A stretch of 64,000 bases of DNA, from contig NZ_JAIBKA010000010.1 in NCBI RefSeq assembly GCF_022603395.1, positions 62,001 to 126,000 on the forward strand, in the 5' to 3' direction. The first letter of the stretch is position 1. Each line of letters opens with the position of its first letter. The DNA is from Desulfoferrobacter suflitae (lineage in GTDB: Bacteria; Desulfobacterota; Syntrophobacteria; Syntrophobacterales; Syntrophobacteraceae). The notes beneath the pieces were generated by a model that saw only the letters and a list, made by a program, of their open reading frames with translations, was not told the origin of the DNA and did no database searches. Both the position numbers and the translations under genes were made by a program. Below are positions 1 to 8,035 of the stretch, piece after piece.

Positions 1-2473
1 CTTCGCCCCGGATCTCACCCGCCTCACTCACAAAATGGATTTCCAAATCATCACTGCCCGGCAGCGGCTCGATGCTGTGCACGCGCGACCTTACAAACCG
101 CACTCCGTGCTCTCCGCGGGCGCGGTTGTAATACTTCTCGAAATCTTTTCCGTGGGTGCGCATGTCCATAAAAAAGATAGCGGCATCCAACTCGCCGCCC
201 GCGTGCTCCTTGGCAATCACCGCCTCCTTTATGGCATACATGCAGCAAACGCCGGAACAGTAGGCATGATCACAATGGTTGATGTCCCTGGAACCGACGC
301 ACTGCAGCCAGGCTATCTTCTTGGGCGCCTGGTGGTCCGACGGACGAGCCAGGTGACCCTGAGTCGGTCCGGAAGCCGACAACAGCCGTTCGAATTCCAT
401 GGACGTCACCACATTGGGCAGCCTCGCATAAGCGTAAGTGTCGAAAGCCGTCGGATCGAACGGGTGAAAACCGGGTGCAACAATCATGGCGCCTACCCGG
501 ATGGTTCTCTCCTGCGCCTGCTGCTCATGCTCGACGGCATCGGCCAGACACGCCTCGACACATTGGTAACATTCGGAACAAATACCGCAGTTCAGGCACC
601 GTTCCGCTTCCTTTTTAACCTGCTCCTCAGTGAAGCCCAACTGCACCTCGTCAAAGCCGTGCTTTCTGGTGTGGGGCGCCAGACGCGGCATCTGTTCCCG
701 CGGAACTCGGTCGTAGCCTTCCGTGCGCACCTCTTGAACGGCGGTCCACTCCTTCTCGCGCCCTTCCCGCAAATCCTTGCCCTGCAGAAAACGCTCGATG
801 GAGACGGCCGCCTGCTTGCCGGCCGCAATGGCTTCGATAACCGTCCTCGGACCGGTCACTGCATCGCCGCCCGCAAAAATATCGGCATCATCCGACTGCA
901 GCGTCAACGGATCGACCCGCATGGTTCCCCAGTCGGAAAGCCGGCAGGAGCATTCCGGCGTCAGACATGCCCAGTCGGATTCCTGGCCAATGGCGGGGAT
1001 GACGACATCCACTTCCATTTGGAATTGCGAACCGGGAATCGTTTCCGGTCGTCGCCGGCCGCTCGCATCGGGCTCCCCGAGGCGCATCTTGACGCACTCA
1101 ATGGCCTTGACCCGGCCATTCTCGCCGATGATTCGAATGGGGTTGGTTTGCGTCAGGATATGAATGCCTTCCTCGTGGCACTCTTCGATTTCTTCCTGAT
1201 TGGCGGGCATTTCCTGGTAACTGCGCCGATAAATGACCATCGGCTCTTTGGAGCCGAGCCTGAGGGCTGTCCGCACGGCATCCATGGCGACATTGCCGCC
1301 GCCGATCACGGCCACCCGATCGCCCAGGGCAACCTTCCTGCCAAGATTGACGTCGCGCAGGAAATCCACTCCGGGATAGACCCCCTGCAGATCTTCTCCC
1401 TCGATGCCGAGCATTTTGCACTCATGCGCACCGATCGCCACAAAAAACGCCTTGTATCCCTGTTCACGCAGTTGCGCGATGGTGACGTCCGTGCCGACTT
1501 CGACACCGGTTTTGAATTCGACTCCCAGGGCTTTGACGACGTCGATTTCAGCCTGGATGATGTCGCGGGGAAGCCGGTAGGAAGGAATGCCCACCGTGAG
1601 CATGCCGCCCAGCACCGGAAGCTTTTCGAAAACGGTAACCTGATAGCCGGCGATGGCAAGATAATAGGCACAGCTCACGCCTGCAGGACCGGACCCGATA
1701 ATGGCGACCTTTGCCTCGTGCCTTTCTTTGATTTCCGGAATGAAACGGCTCTCAGAGCGCAAATCCAGATCCGCGATGTAACGCTTGATGAAATCAATGG
1801 CTACAGGCTGATCCACTGTTCCCCGCTTGCACACCGATTCGCACGGATGATGGCACACACGCCCACAGATCGCGGGCAGCGGATTTTCTTCCTTGACCAG
1901 CTTGAGCGCCTCGCCGTATTTGCCTTCGGCTGCCAGCGCAATGTATCCCTGGACCGAAATATGCGCAGGGCATGCCACCTTGCACGGCGAAGTTCCGCTC
2001 TTTTCAATGGCAAACGCCCCGGGAACCGCCTGGGCATACCTGCGATAGGCCGCGCGCCGTTCGCTCAAAGCCATATCGTACTCGTTCTTGCGAACAATGG
2101 GGCACACCTGCGCGCACTCACCGCAACCCGTGCATTTATCCGAATTGATGTAGCGGGGTTTCCGCACTACCTTCACATCGAAGTTGCCCGGTTCTCCGGC
2201 CACTTCCCGTACTTCCGTCAGTGTCAACAGTTCAATATTCAGGTGCCGGCCGACCTCGACCAGTTTGGGCGAGATAATTCACATGGCACAATCATTGGTG
2301 GGAAAGGTCTTGTCCAGTTGAGCCATGGCTCCGCCGATGGACGGCTCCTTTTCCACAAGGTAGACGTAATAGCCTGAATCCGCCAAATCGAGAGACGCCT
2401 GCATCCCTGCAATGCCGCCCCCCACAACCATGACTGCGCCGGTCACCGGCCGGTTTTTGTTGATTGCATTCAT
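1..2473 (-). CDS. hdrA: HdrA-like/GltD-like FAD and iron-sulfur oxidoreductase with in-frame UGA (probable selenoprotein), 3' end outside window
   Basis: The protein resembles subunit A of heterodisulfide reductase, the flavin subunit that handles electrons in bifurcating complexes. From the ATG at 2473 it has a Rossmann FAD motif (GGGIAG, residues 18-23), then [11 protein letters not shown], then TGA at 2281-2279, and the same frame continues as [12 protein letters not shown]. In HdrA the TGA position is a conserved cysteine, so residue 65 is read as selenocysteine. A ferredoxin motif ([12 protein letters not shown]) follows, then an inserted GltD/NfnB-like part with its own cysteines ([19 protein letters not shown]) and FAD motif (GSGPAG), a Cys-rich segment ([13 protein letters not shown]), and HdrA sequence again ([23 protein letters not shown]). 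The frame is open for over 750 codons after the TGA and leaves the window without a stop. Partner genes lie outside. The alternative, a nonsense mutation, is unlikely given the exact position and the long intact frame. Confidence 0.9.
2279..2281 (-). other. In-frame UGA read as selenocysteine (residue 65 of HdrA-like protein)
   Basis: The codon lies between NDCAM and IISPK, where HdrA proteins carry the second cysteine of an NDC-x-x-C motif. Downstream on the mRNA, with U of UGA as 1, nucleotides 19-24 (CUGGUC) pair with 31-36 (GGCCGG) around the loop GAGGUC. This is a reasonable bacterial SECIS hairpin with GGU in its apical loop. Selenocysteine at this position is known from archaeal HdrA. 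The pairing was drawn by eye. Confidence 0.75.
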
Positions 2474-2560
2474 ATAGATTCACTCCAATAATGAAATTCT
2501 CTGATAAATCCTTGACTTACCAGGATGCGTTGGTGTATCCACTGCCACTTTTCCGATTCA

Positions 2561-2576
2561 TGTGATAAGGGTCACA
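2561..2576. promoter_or_regulatory. CRP/FNR-family palindrome upstream of the hdrA-like gene
   Basis: The sequence TGTGATAAGGGTCACA is a perfect TGTGA-N6-TCACA palindrome about 90 bp upstream of the hdrA-like start codon. CRP and the FNR-type regulator HcpR of sulfate-reducing bacteria recognise this type of site. A second inverted repeat, GCTTCG/CGAAGC, lies further upstream at 2626-2644. No gene is visible in the 317-bp gap 2474-2790. Confidence 0.5.
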
Positions 2577-2741
2577 AGGATTGCGGTTTCATAACAAAAT
2601 TGAAACACTATTTAAACCTTTTTTTGCTTCGAGATCAACGAAGCGACACTTGGTGAGGCATTAATCATTTCATCTCATACAGGTTATTGACAACTGACTT
2701 TATCTATTCATTTCACGCAGCTCAGAGAACTTCACGACGAC

Positions 2742-2779
2742 GGCAGCGGCAATCCGGAAAAGGGGAACAGCCCGCTGCC
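2742..2779 (-). terminator. Inverted repeat after the cupin gene
   Basis: GGCAGCGG at 2742-2749 and CCGCTGCC at 2772-2779 form an 8-bp stem with a 22-nt loop just past the cupin stop codon. No T-run follows, so termination is only suggested by position. Confidence 0.25.
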
Positions 2780-2790
2780 CTCCCCACCCC

Positions 2791-3192
2791 TCAAAAGTCG
2801 CCGTAGGGAATATCGTCCGCAGGGTCATACACGGCATCATAGTATTCGATCACCTGAGCGTCCTGCAGGGCCGCAAAGCGATGAGCGCAGTTGGGGTGAA
2901 GCGCCACCTTGTGACCCGCCCGTACCTCCACATGGCTTCTCTCTTTACATTCCAGATCCACCAGGTCGATTCGAATCCTGCCCCTGACAACGTAGAAGTG
3001 TTCGATTTTGTTCAGATGGTAATGACCGCCACGATAGAGGCCTTTGCCGGCCTTGAGGGAAAAATAGCCCAGATGACGGAACGTCCTGCCGTCCTCTATC
3101 AATGCCAGTTCCCCTCTCTCCTGGATCAGCCGCTTTTGCCGAATAAACTCCTCAGTCACGGGAAGCTCTTCAATCTGAATTTTTGTAGTCAA
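2791..3192 (-). CDS. Small cupin-fold protein of unknown function
   Basis: A 133-residue single-domain protein. The core GGHYHLNKIEHFYVVRGRIRIDL (GGHYHLNK, then EHFYVV) holds the His and Glu residues that bind metal in cupin barrels. The later stretch HPNCAHRF supplies the second conserved histidine motif. It resembles cupins related to sugar-nucleotide epimerase/isomerase (WxcM/RmlC-like) proteins, but no substrate can be assigned. The start ATG at 3192 is preceded by a purine-rich AAGGAGAAAG. It is transcribed alone, divergently from the phosphofructokinase gene, with about 120 bp of shared control region. Confidence 0.75.
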   Translation of the reverse strand: MTTKIQIEELPVTEEFIRQKRLIQERGELALIEDGRTFRHLGYFSLKAGKGLYRGGHYHLNKIEHFYVVRGRIRIDLVDLECKERSHVEVRAGHKVALHPNCAHRFAALQDAQVIEYYDAVYDPADDIPYGDF

Positions 3193-3220
3193 GGTTCTTT
3201 CTCCTTAATTTCTTGAGGGA

Positions 3221-3250
3221 TTGACCAGTCTCTTTTTGCTTTTATCTATA
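3221..3250 (+). promoter_or_regulatory. Candidate sigma-70-type promoter for the phosphofructokinase gene
   Basis: TTGACC at 3221-3226 and TCTATA at 3245-3250, spaced by 18 bp, lie about 60 bp upstream of the phosphofructokinase start. The -10 match is imperfect. Confidence 0.35.
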
Positions 3251-3312
3251 GCACAATGCCTGATATTTTTATCGACTCCACACCCCATGCCGACAATAAG
3301 GGAGGTATCCCC

Positions 3313-5568
3313 ATGCTCAAGACCTTGGCAGTGATGACCAGTGGCGGTGATTCACCGGGTATGAACGCCGCCATTCGTGCCGTAGTGCGTCGCGCCCTTG
3401 ACGGGGGGTTGACGGTATACGGCGTGCGCGACGGTTACGAGGGACTGGTTCAGGGAGGCGATGCCATTCGCCCGCTTGAATGGAAGGATGTGGGAGGCAT
3501 TCTGGCGAAGGGCGGCACTTTTCTTGGCACAGCTCGCTGCCAGGAATTCAAGAGCAGGCCAGGCAGGCGGCAGGCCGTGGGTAATCTGCTGGAGCATCGG
3601 ATTGAAGCGCTGGTGGTGATCGGAGGCGACGGTTCGCTGATGGGTGCACACATTCTGGCGACCGAATGGCTGGAACACCTGCAGGAATTGAACGGTCTCG
3701 CTGCCCAGACAGGCGCTGAGCCCTTTCCTGACTATACGCTTCAGGTGGTTGGTCTGCCGGGCTCTATCGACAACGATCTGTACGGCACCGACATGTGCAT
3801 TGGAGCCGACACGGCGCTCAACCACATTGTCCGCGCTCTGGACGATCTCAGCTCTACCGCGGCGTCCCATCAGCGCACCTTTGTGGTTGAGACCATGGGA
3901 CGCCACTGCGGCTACCTGGCCCTGGCATCCGCCCTGGCCGGTGGCGCATCATGGGTGCTGTTGCCCGAGGAAGAGCTCGATCCGCGTTGGCATCAGAAAA
4001 TGACCGGCGCCATCGAGAACGAGCGAAAAGTTGGGCGCCCGCATCACATGGTGGTTGTGGCGGAAGGGACCCGTCACCTGGATGGGTTGCCCATTCACAC
4101 CGAAGAAATTAAAGAAATCCTGACCAGGCGGCTGGGGATCGATGTGCGCGTTACCGTTTTGGGCCACGTCCAGCGTGGGGGAACCCCCACCGCTTTTGAT
4201 CGCAATTTGGCCACACGGCTCGGAGTTGCCGCGGTAGACATTCTCATTAAGAATCCCACTACATCCCATCGTCATATGGTTGGCTTGATCCGCAACAATA
4301 TTACCGCTACTCCGCTGGTAGAGGTGGTGGAAAAGAGCCGCGCGGTGGGGGAACAGCTCGAGCTTGGCAACTACGAAAAGGCTAGAGAACTGCGCGGGGA
4401 GACATTTTCCAAGACCCTCGAACTGGTTAAAACTTTGACTCGCATAACACCGGCCCAGGAGAAGCACATGGACGGCGCCGTCGCCATTCTTACCGGTGGA
4501 GCGGACGGACCGGGCATGAACGCAGCCGTCAGCGTGGCTGCGCGCTGCCTGCTGAACCAGGGGATATCGGTGGTCGGCGTCAAAGACGCCTTTCTCGGTC
4601 TTATCCGCGATAATCTTGTGGAACTCAACTGGAATGACCTGGTCGGGTGGCTCAACCGGCCGGCGTCCGAAATCGGTACAGCGCGCTTTGATTTTCTTTC
4701 GGAACACTTTGCAGCGATCGCACAAAACCTTAAGAGACACAACATCCGAGGCATAATAGCCATCGGCGGCTGGGGTACTTACGCCAAGGTCGCCGAGTTG
4801 ATCGAACGGCGCCCCCGGTTTGATGCCTTCAACATCCCGATGATTCTCGTTCCCGCCACCATCGACAACAATCTGCCCTGCACCGAAGCGAGCATTGGGG
4901 CGGACACGGCCCTCAACACCATTGTTGAAGCGGTCGATAGAATCCGTCATACCGCCGGTGCCACGCATCGGGTGTTTATCGTCGAGATCATGGGACGCGA
5001 TTGCGGTTTTCTTGCCTTGATGGGAGCACTGGCATCCGGTGCGGAAAAGGCTTACCTTCCTGAAAACGGCATCTCCCTGGCGGAATTGAGCGGGGATATG
5101 GAATCGTTGCGCAAGGCTTTTGCCTCGGGAAAACGCATGGTGATCTACCTGCGCAATGAGAATTCATCAGACTTTTATACCACGGACTTTATTCGCAGGG
5201 TGGTACAGGCGGAGAGCAATAATGAATTTGAGGTCAGAACGGCCGTGCTCGGACATATCCAGCGCGGGGGCGTGCCCATGGCGTTCGATCGCATCCTCGC
5301 CTGCCGCATGGGAGCCGCGGCAGCCTTTACCATCGCCGAGTGCATGCAAAATGCCAGCAGCGATGTGCAAGCCGTTGGGCTGCGTGGACGCGGCGTGGAG
5401 ACCAGGCCCTTTTCCGAAGCACTCAGAGAAATGGACGTGCAGCGGGGACGTCCCAAGGATCAATGGTTCCTGCAATTGGTGGAAGTTGCCGATGCACTCG
5501 CCAAGTACGCCCCCTTCAACCACCCCGGGCAGCAAAGCGCAAAACCACGGATGCGCTCTTCGGCATAA
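3313..5568 (+). CDS. pfkA: 6-phosphofructokinase, tandem-domain form
   Basis: Phosphorylates fructose-6-phosphate in glycolysis. At 751 residues it contains two complete PfkA-type domains in one chain, against about 320 residues for the usual bacterial enzyme. Domain 1 (about 1-390) has TSGGDSPGMNA, the nucleotide loop GGDGS (the ATP-type form rather than GGDDS), the catalytic GSIDNDLYGTD and ETMGRHCGYLAL. Domain 2 (about 395-751) has TGGADGPGMNA, GGWGT in place of GGDGS, TIDNNLPCTE and EIMGRDCGFLAL. The altered loop suggests that domain 2 is degenerate or regulatory, as in the C-terminal half of eukaryotic enzymes. The start at 3313 was chosen over 3256 because GGAGG sits 7 bases before it and homology begins there. 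Confidence 0.93.
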   Translation: MLKTLAVMTSGGDSPGMNAAIRAVVRRALDGGLTVYGVRDGYEGLVQGGDAIRPLEWKDVGGILAKGGTFLGTARCQEFKSRPGRRQAVGNLLEHRIEALVVIGGDGSLMGAHILATEWLEHLQELNGLAAQTGAEPFPDYTLQVVGLPGSIDNDLYGTDMCIGADTALNHIVRALDDLSSTAASHQRTFVVETMGRHCGYLALASALAGGASWVLLPEEELDPRWHQKMTGAIENERKVGRPHHMVVVAEGTRHLDGLPIHTEEIKEILTRRLGIDVRVTVLGHVQRGGTPTAFDRNLATRLGVAAVDILIKNPTTSHRHMVGLIRNNITATPLVEVVEKSRAVGEQLELGNYEKARELRGETFSKTLELVKTLTRITPAQEKHMDGAVAILTGGADGPGMNAAVSVAARCLLNQGISVVGVKDAFLGLIRDNLVELNWNDLVGWLNRPASEIGTARFDFLSEHFAAIAQNLKRHNIRGIIAIGGWGTYAKVAELIERRPRFDAFNIPMILVPATIDNNLPCTEASIGADTALNTIVEAVDRIRHTAGATHRVFIVEIMGRDCGFLALMGALASGAEKAYLPENGISLAELSGDMESLRKAFASGKRMVIYLRNENSSDFYTTDFIRRVVQAESNNEFEVRTAVLGHIQRGGVPMAFDRILACRMGAAAAFTIAECMQNASSDVQAVGLRGRGVETRPFSEALREMDVQRGRPKDQWFLQLVEVADALAKYAPFNHPGQQSAKPRMRSSA

Positions 5569-5579
5569 ACCGCAGCCAA

Positions 5580-5608
5580 CCCAGAAACCAGAAACCAGAA
5601 ACCAGAAA
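5580..5608 (+). repeat. Four tandem copies of the heptamer CCAGAAA just before a start codon
   Basis: The heptamer CCAGAAA is repeated four times without interruption, followed by a short A-run and the ATG of the CpsB-like gene at 5612. It occupies the place where a Shine-Dalgarno sequence is expected, and none is visible. Tandem heptamers can change copy number by slippage. Confidence 0.85.
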
Positions 5609-5611
5609 AAA

Positions 5612-6415
5612 ATGCTCGACCTACACAGCCACATACTTCCCGGACTCGATGACGGCGCCGCCGACTGGCGGGAAAGCCTTGCCATGGCCCGATCGGCGGC
5701 AGACGACGGCATCCGCGGTATGGTATGTACGCCCCACTGGATGATCGGCGTGTATGATAATACGCGCCCCATCGTTTTTGAGCAGGTGGCGGCTCTCAGG
5801 AGAAAATTGCAGAACCACGGCATCCCCCTGACACTTTATCCCGGCTCGGAACTGCGCCTCGATGCCTCCCTTTTGCAGAGGATCAGGCGGCGAGAGATAC
5901 TCACTGTGAACGACGGGGGGCGGTATGCCCTGATCGAGTTGCCTGAAGCTATCATGTCCGAACGTCTGGAAATGTTTTTGTGGGACATGATTGTACACGG
6001 CATTACACCGGTCATCGCCCATCCCGAAAGAAATGCATTCGTTCAACAGCATCCGGAGAAGTTGGCAAACTGGATCCGCATGGGGATCATGACACAAATC
6101 ACGGCGGCCAGTCTGCTGGGGCTGTTTGGCAGCCGAACCCTGGAGTTCACCAGGATGATGCTCGAACACCGGCTGGTGCACATCATGGCAACCGATTCTC
6201 ACGGACTGCACACTCGTCCTCCAATACTCTCCAGGGCCGCAGAGCGACTGGAAGAAATAGTCGGAAAGGATGAGGCACAGCGGATGACGATGGTCACCCC
6301 GCACAGAATCGTCTCAGGTCAACCGTTCAGCGTCGCATCACCACGACCGCTCCAAAGGCGGGCATCCCTCTGGAAAAAATTTCTTGTCAACATCGGTATG
6401 GAGCATAAAACATAG
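5612..6415 (+). CDS. CpsB/YwqE-type tyrosine-protein phosphatase, PHP fold
   Basis: Members of this metal-dependent family dephosphorylate tyrosine kinases that control capsule and exopolysaccharide export. The 267-residue protein opens directly with the PHP motif DLHSHILPGLDDGA. It then shows CTPH (about 42), GSEL (about 83), YALIELPE, ITPVIAHPERN (about 138) and MATDSHG (about 195), which together supply the metal ligands. The start at 5612 is where homology begins. No capsule kinase or polymerase lies nearby, so its kinase partner must be elsewhere. Its leader consists of a heptamer repeat without a clear ribosome-binding site. Confidence 0.85.
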   Translation: MLDLHSHILPGLDDGAADWRESLAMARSAADDGIRGMVCTPHWMIGVYDNTRPIVFEQVAALRRKLQNHGIPLTLYPGSELRLDASLLQRIRRREILTVNDGGRYALIELPEAIMSERLEMFLWDMIVHGITPVIAHPERNAFVQQHPEKLANWIRMGIMTQITAASLLGLFGSRTLEFTRMMLEHRLVHIMATDSHGLHTRPPILSRAAERLEEIVGKDEAQRMTMVTPHRIVSGQPFSVASPRPLQRRASLWKKFLVNIGMEHKT

Positions 6416-6506
6416 CAGCTGTAGCAATGTTATGAGCCGGCTTTTGCTGATGCCGTAACTGAACCATCCGTAAGAAATCCCTGCAACGAAAGGAGATGAA
6501 CAACCC

Positions 6507-7607
6507 ATGTCCAAATTATTCGATACGACTTCAATAGGAACCATGACACTGGCTAACCGTTTCGTGCGCTCGGCTACCTGGGAGGGAATGGCTGCAAAGG
6601 ACGGGGCGCCTACCCAGAAGCTCATGAATCTGATGGTACGCCTGGCAGAGGGCGGAGTCGGGCTGATTATCACCGGACATGCCTATGTCAGCCCCGAAGG
6701 CCAGGCGGGTCCCTGGCAGCTGGGAATTCACCGAGATGATTTTGTCGAAGACCTGCAGGAATTGACCAATGCGGTGCACGATGCCGGCGGCAAAATTGTC
6801 ATGCAGATCGCCCATGCGGGCTGCCATGCAAACACGGAACTGTCCGGTCTGGAAGCCCTCGGCCCGTCGGTTGTGACGGATGAGAAAGGCCCCATCTGCC
6901 GGGAAATGAGCCCTGAGGAGATTGACAGACTGTCGCGGGCCTTCGGGGAGGCAGCCCTTAGAGCCCTGCGGGCGGGATTTGACGGAGTCCAGATGCATGC
7001 GGCTCACGGCTATCTCTTGAGCCAATTCTTGTCGCCCTTTTACAATCAGAGAAGCGATCGGTACGGCGGCAGCCTGGAAAACAGAATGCGCTTTGTCATG
7101 GAGGCTTATCGCGAGATCCGGCAAAAAGTCGGCCCCCAGTTTCCCGTTCTGATCAAGATGAACTCGGAGGATTTTGTCGACAGAGGTTTGACGGTGGACG
7201 AGATGCTTGAGGCGGCCACTGCGTTGGAACAGGCGGGTATCGATGCCGTCGAATTGAGCGGCGGCACCATGTACTCGGGCAAATATGTCGCCGTCAGGCG
7301 AGGCAGGCTCAAGAACCGGGAAGATGAAGTGTATTACCTGGAAGCGGCCAGGCAGTACAAGGCCCGCGTCAAGACACCCCTGATGTTGGTTGGAGGAATC
7401 AGGTCGCTGGAAGTGGCTGAGCACCTGGTCAATGAAGATATTGCCGATTACATTTCGCTCGCCCGCCCACTGATTCGGGAACCCGACCTGGTCAACCGCT
7501 GGAAGTCCGGAGATAGGGCCAGGGCCACCTGCCAGTCGGATAATTTGTGTTTTAAACCGGCCATGCAGGGAGAAGGGATATACTGTGTGACGGCGGCCAA
7601 AGGATGA
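6507..7607 (+). CDS. NADH:flavin oxidoreductase, old yellow enzyme family
   Basis: An FMN-dependent TIM-barrel ene-reductase of 366 residues. Motifs in order are ANRFVRSATWEGMA near the start, QIAHAG (about 98), HAAHGYLLSQFLSPFYNQR with RYGGSLENR (the substrate and flavin region, about 168-195), and LARPLIREPDLVNRW near the end. The C-terminal tail CQSDNLCFKPAMQGEGIYC keeps three cysteines, reminiscent of the iron-sulfur segment of 2,4-dienoyl-CoA-reductase-type enzymes. The FAD/NAD domain that would follow in those enzymes is absent. AAAGGAG precedes the start. The next gene begins within its stop codon (ATGA), so the two are co-translated. The natural substrate cannot be told from the sequence. 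Confidence 0.87.
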   Translation: MSKLFDTTSIGTMTLANRFVRSATWEGMAAKDGAPTQKLMNLMVRLAEGGVGLIITGHAYVSPEGQAGPWQLGIHRDDFVEDLQELTNAVHDAGGKIVMQIAHAGCHANTELSGLEALGPSVVTDEKGPICREMSPEEIDRLSRAFGEAALRALRAGFDGVQMHAAHGYLLSQFLSPFYNQRSDRYGGSLENRMRFVMEAYREIRQKVGPQFPVLIKMNSEDFVDRGLTVDEMLEAATALEQAGIDAVELSGGTMYSGKYVAVRRGRLKNREDEVYYLEAARQYKARVKTPLMLVGGIRSLEVAEHLVNEDIADYISLARPLIREPDLVNRWKSGDRARATCQSDNLCFKPAMQGEGIYCVTAAKG

Positions 7608-7981
7608 AGGAGCGGGACCGGAACGACATCGCCATGTGGGCCTGCCTTTGCCATTTCAGCGCATTGCTGGGACTCATTTGGTGGATGCCCATGAGCACCA
7701 TCTGGATACCCTTTGGACATCTGGTCGGCCCCCTGGTGGTGTGGCTCCTGAAAAGAAAGGAATCCGCCTTTATTGACGAAGCGGGCCGCGAGTCCTTGAA
7801 CTTCCAGCTGACAATGACGCTGTACGGTGCGGTATTCGGCCTGGCTTTCATGGGCGGTATCGGCAAGTTTGTGGTGATGGCTCTGGTAGCGGTCGATAGT
7901 TTGCTGGTTGTGCAGGCCGGCATGGCGGCGAGCAGAAGCAAAGCGTACCGCTATCCGCTGATATTCCGGCGTATGCTGTGA
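7604..7981 (+). CDS. DUF4870-type small membrane protein
   Basis: 125 residues with the DUF4870 pattern: a short polar start (MKERDRNDIAMWACLCHFSA), two hydrophobic segments around residues 12-50 (WMPMSTIWIPFGHLVGPLVVWLL), a conserved polar turn KRKESAFIDEAGRESLNFQ, then two more hydrophobic segments. The family is widespread and has no known function. Its ATG overlaps the stop of the preceding flavin oxidoreductase, indicating translational coupling. Confidence 0.8.
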   Translation: MKERDRNDIAMWACLCHFSALLGLIWWMPMSTIWIPFGHLVGPLVVWLLKRKESAFIDEAGRESLNFQLTMTLYGAVFGLAFMGGIGKFVVMALVAVDSLLVVQAGMAASRSKAYRYPLIFRRML

Positions 7982-8035
7982 CCTAATCGATCTCTCTCCA
8001 TTACAGCTTTCAACCCCCGAACAGGGCCTCTGACT

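Noticed and set aside
2279-2281. TGA as a true stop making hdrA a pseudogene
   Set aside because: The frame stays open and conserved for over 750 codons afterwards, the TGA replaces a conserved cysteine exactly, and selD next door uses the same code. No other lesion is seen.
35-2377. A 780-codon open frame on the plus strand over the HdrA-like gene
   Set aside because: Its translation has no family resemblance, while the opposite strand encodes continuous HdrA sequence once the TGA is read through. It is an antisense shadow of a GC-rich gene.
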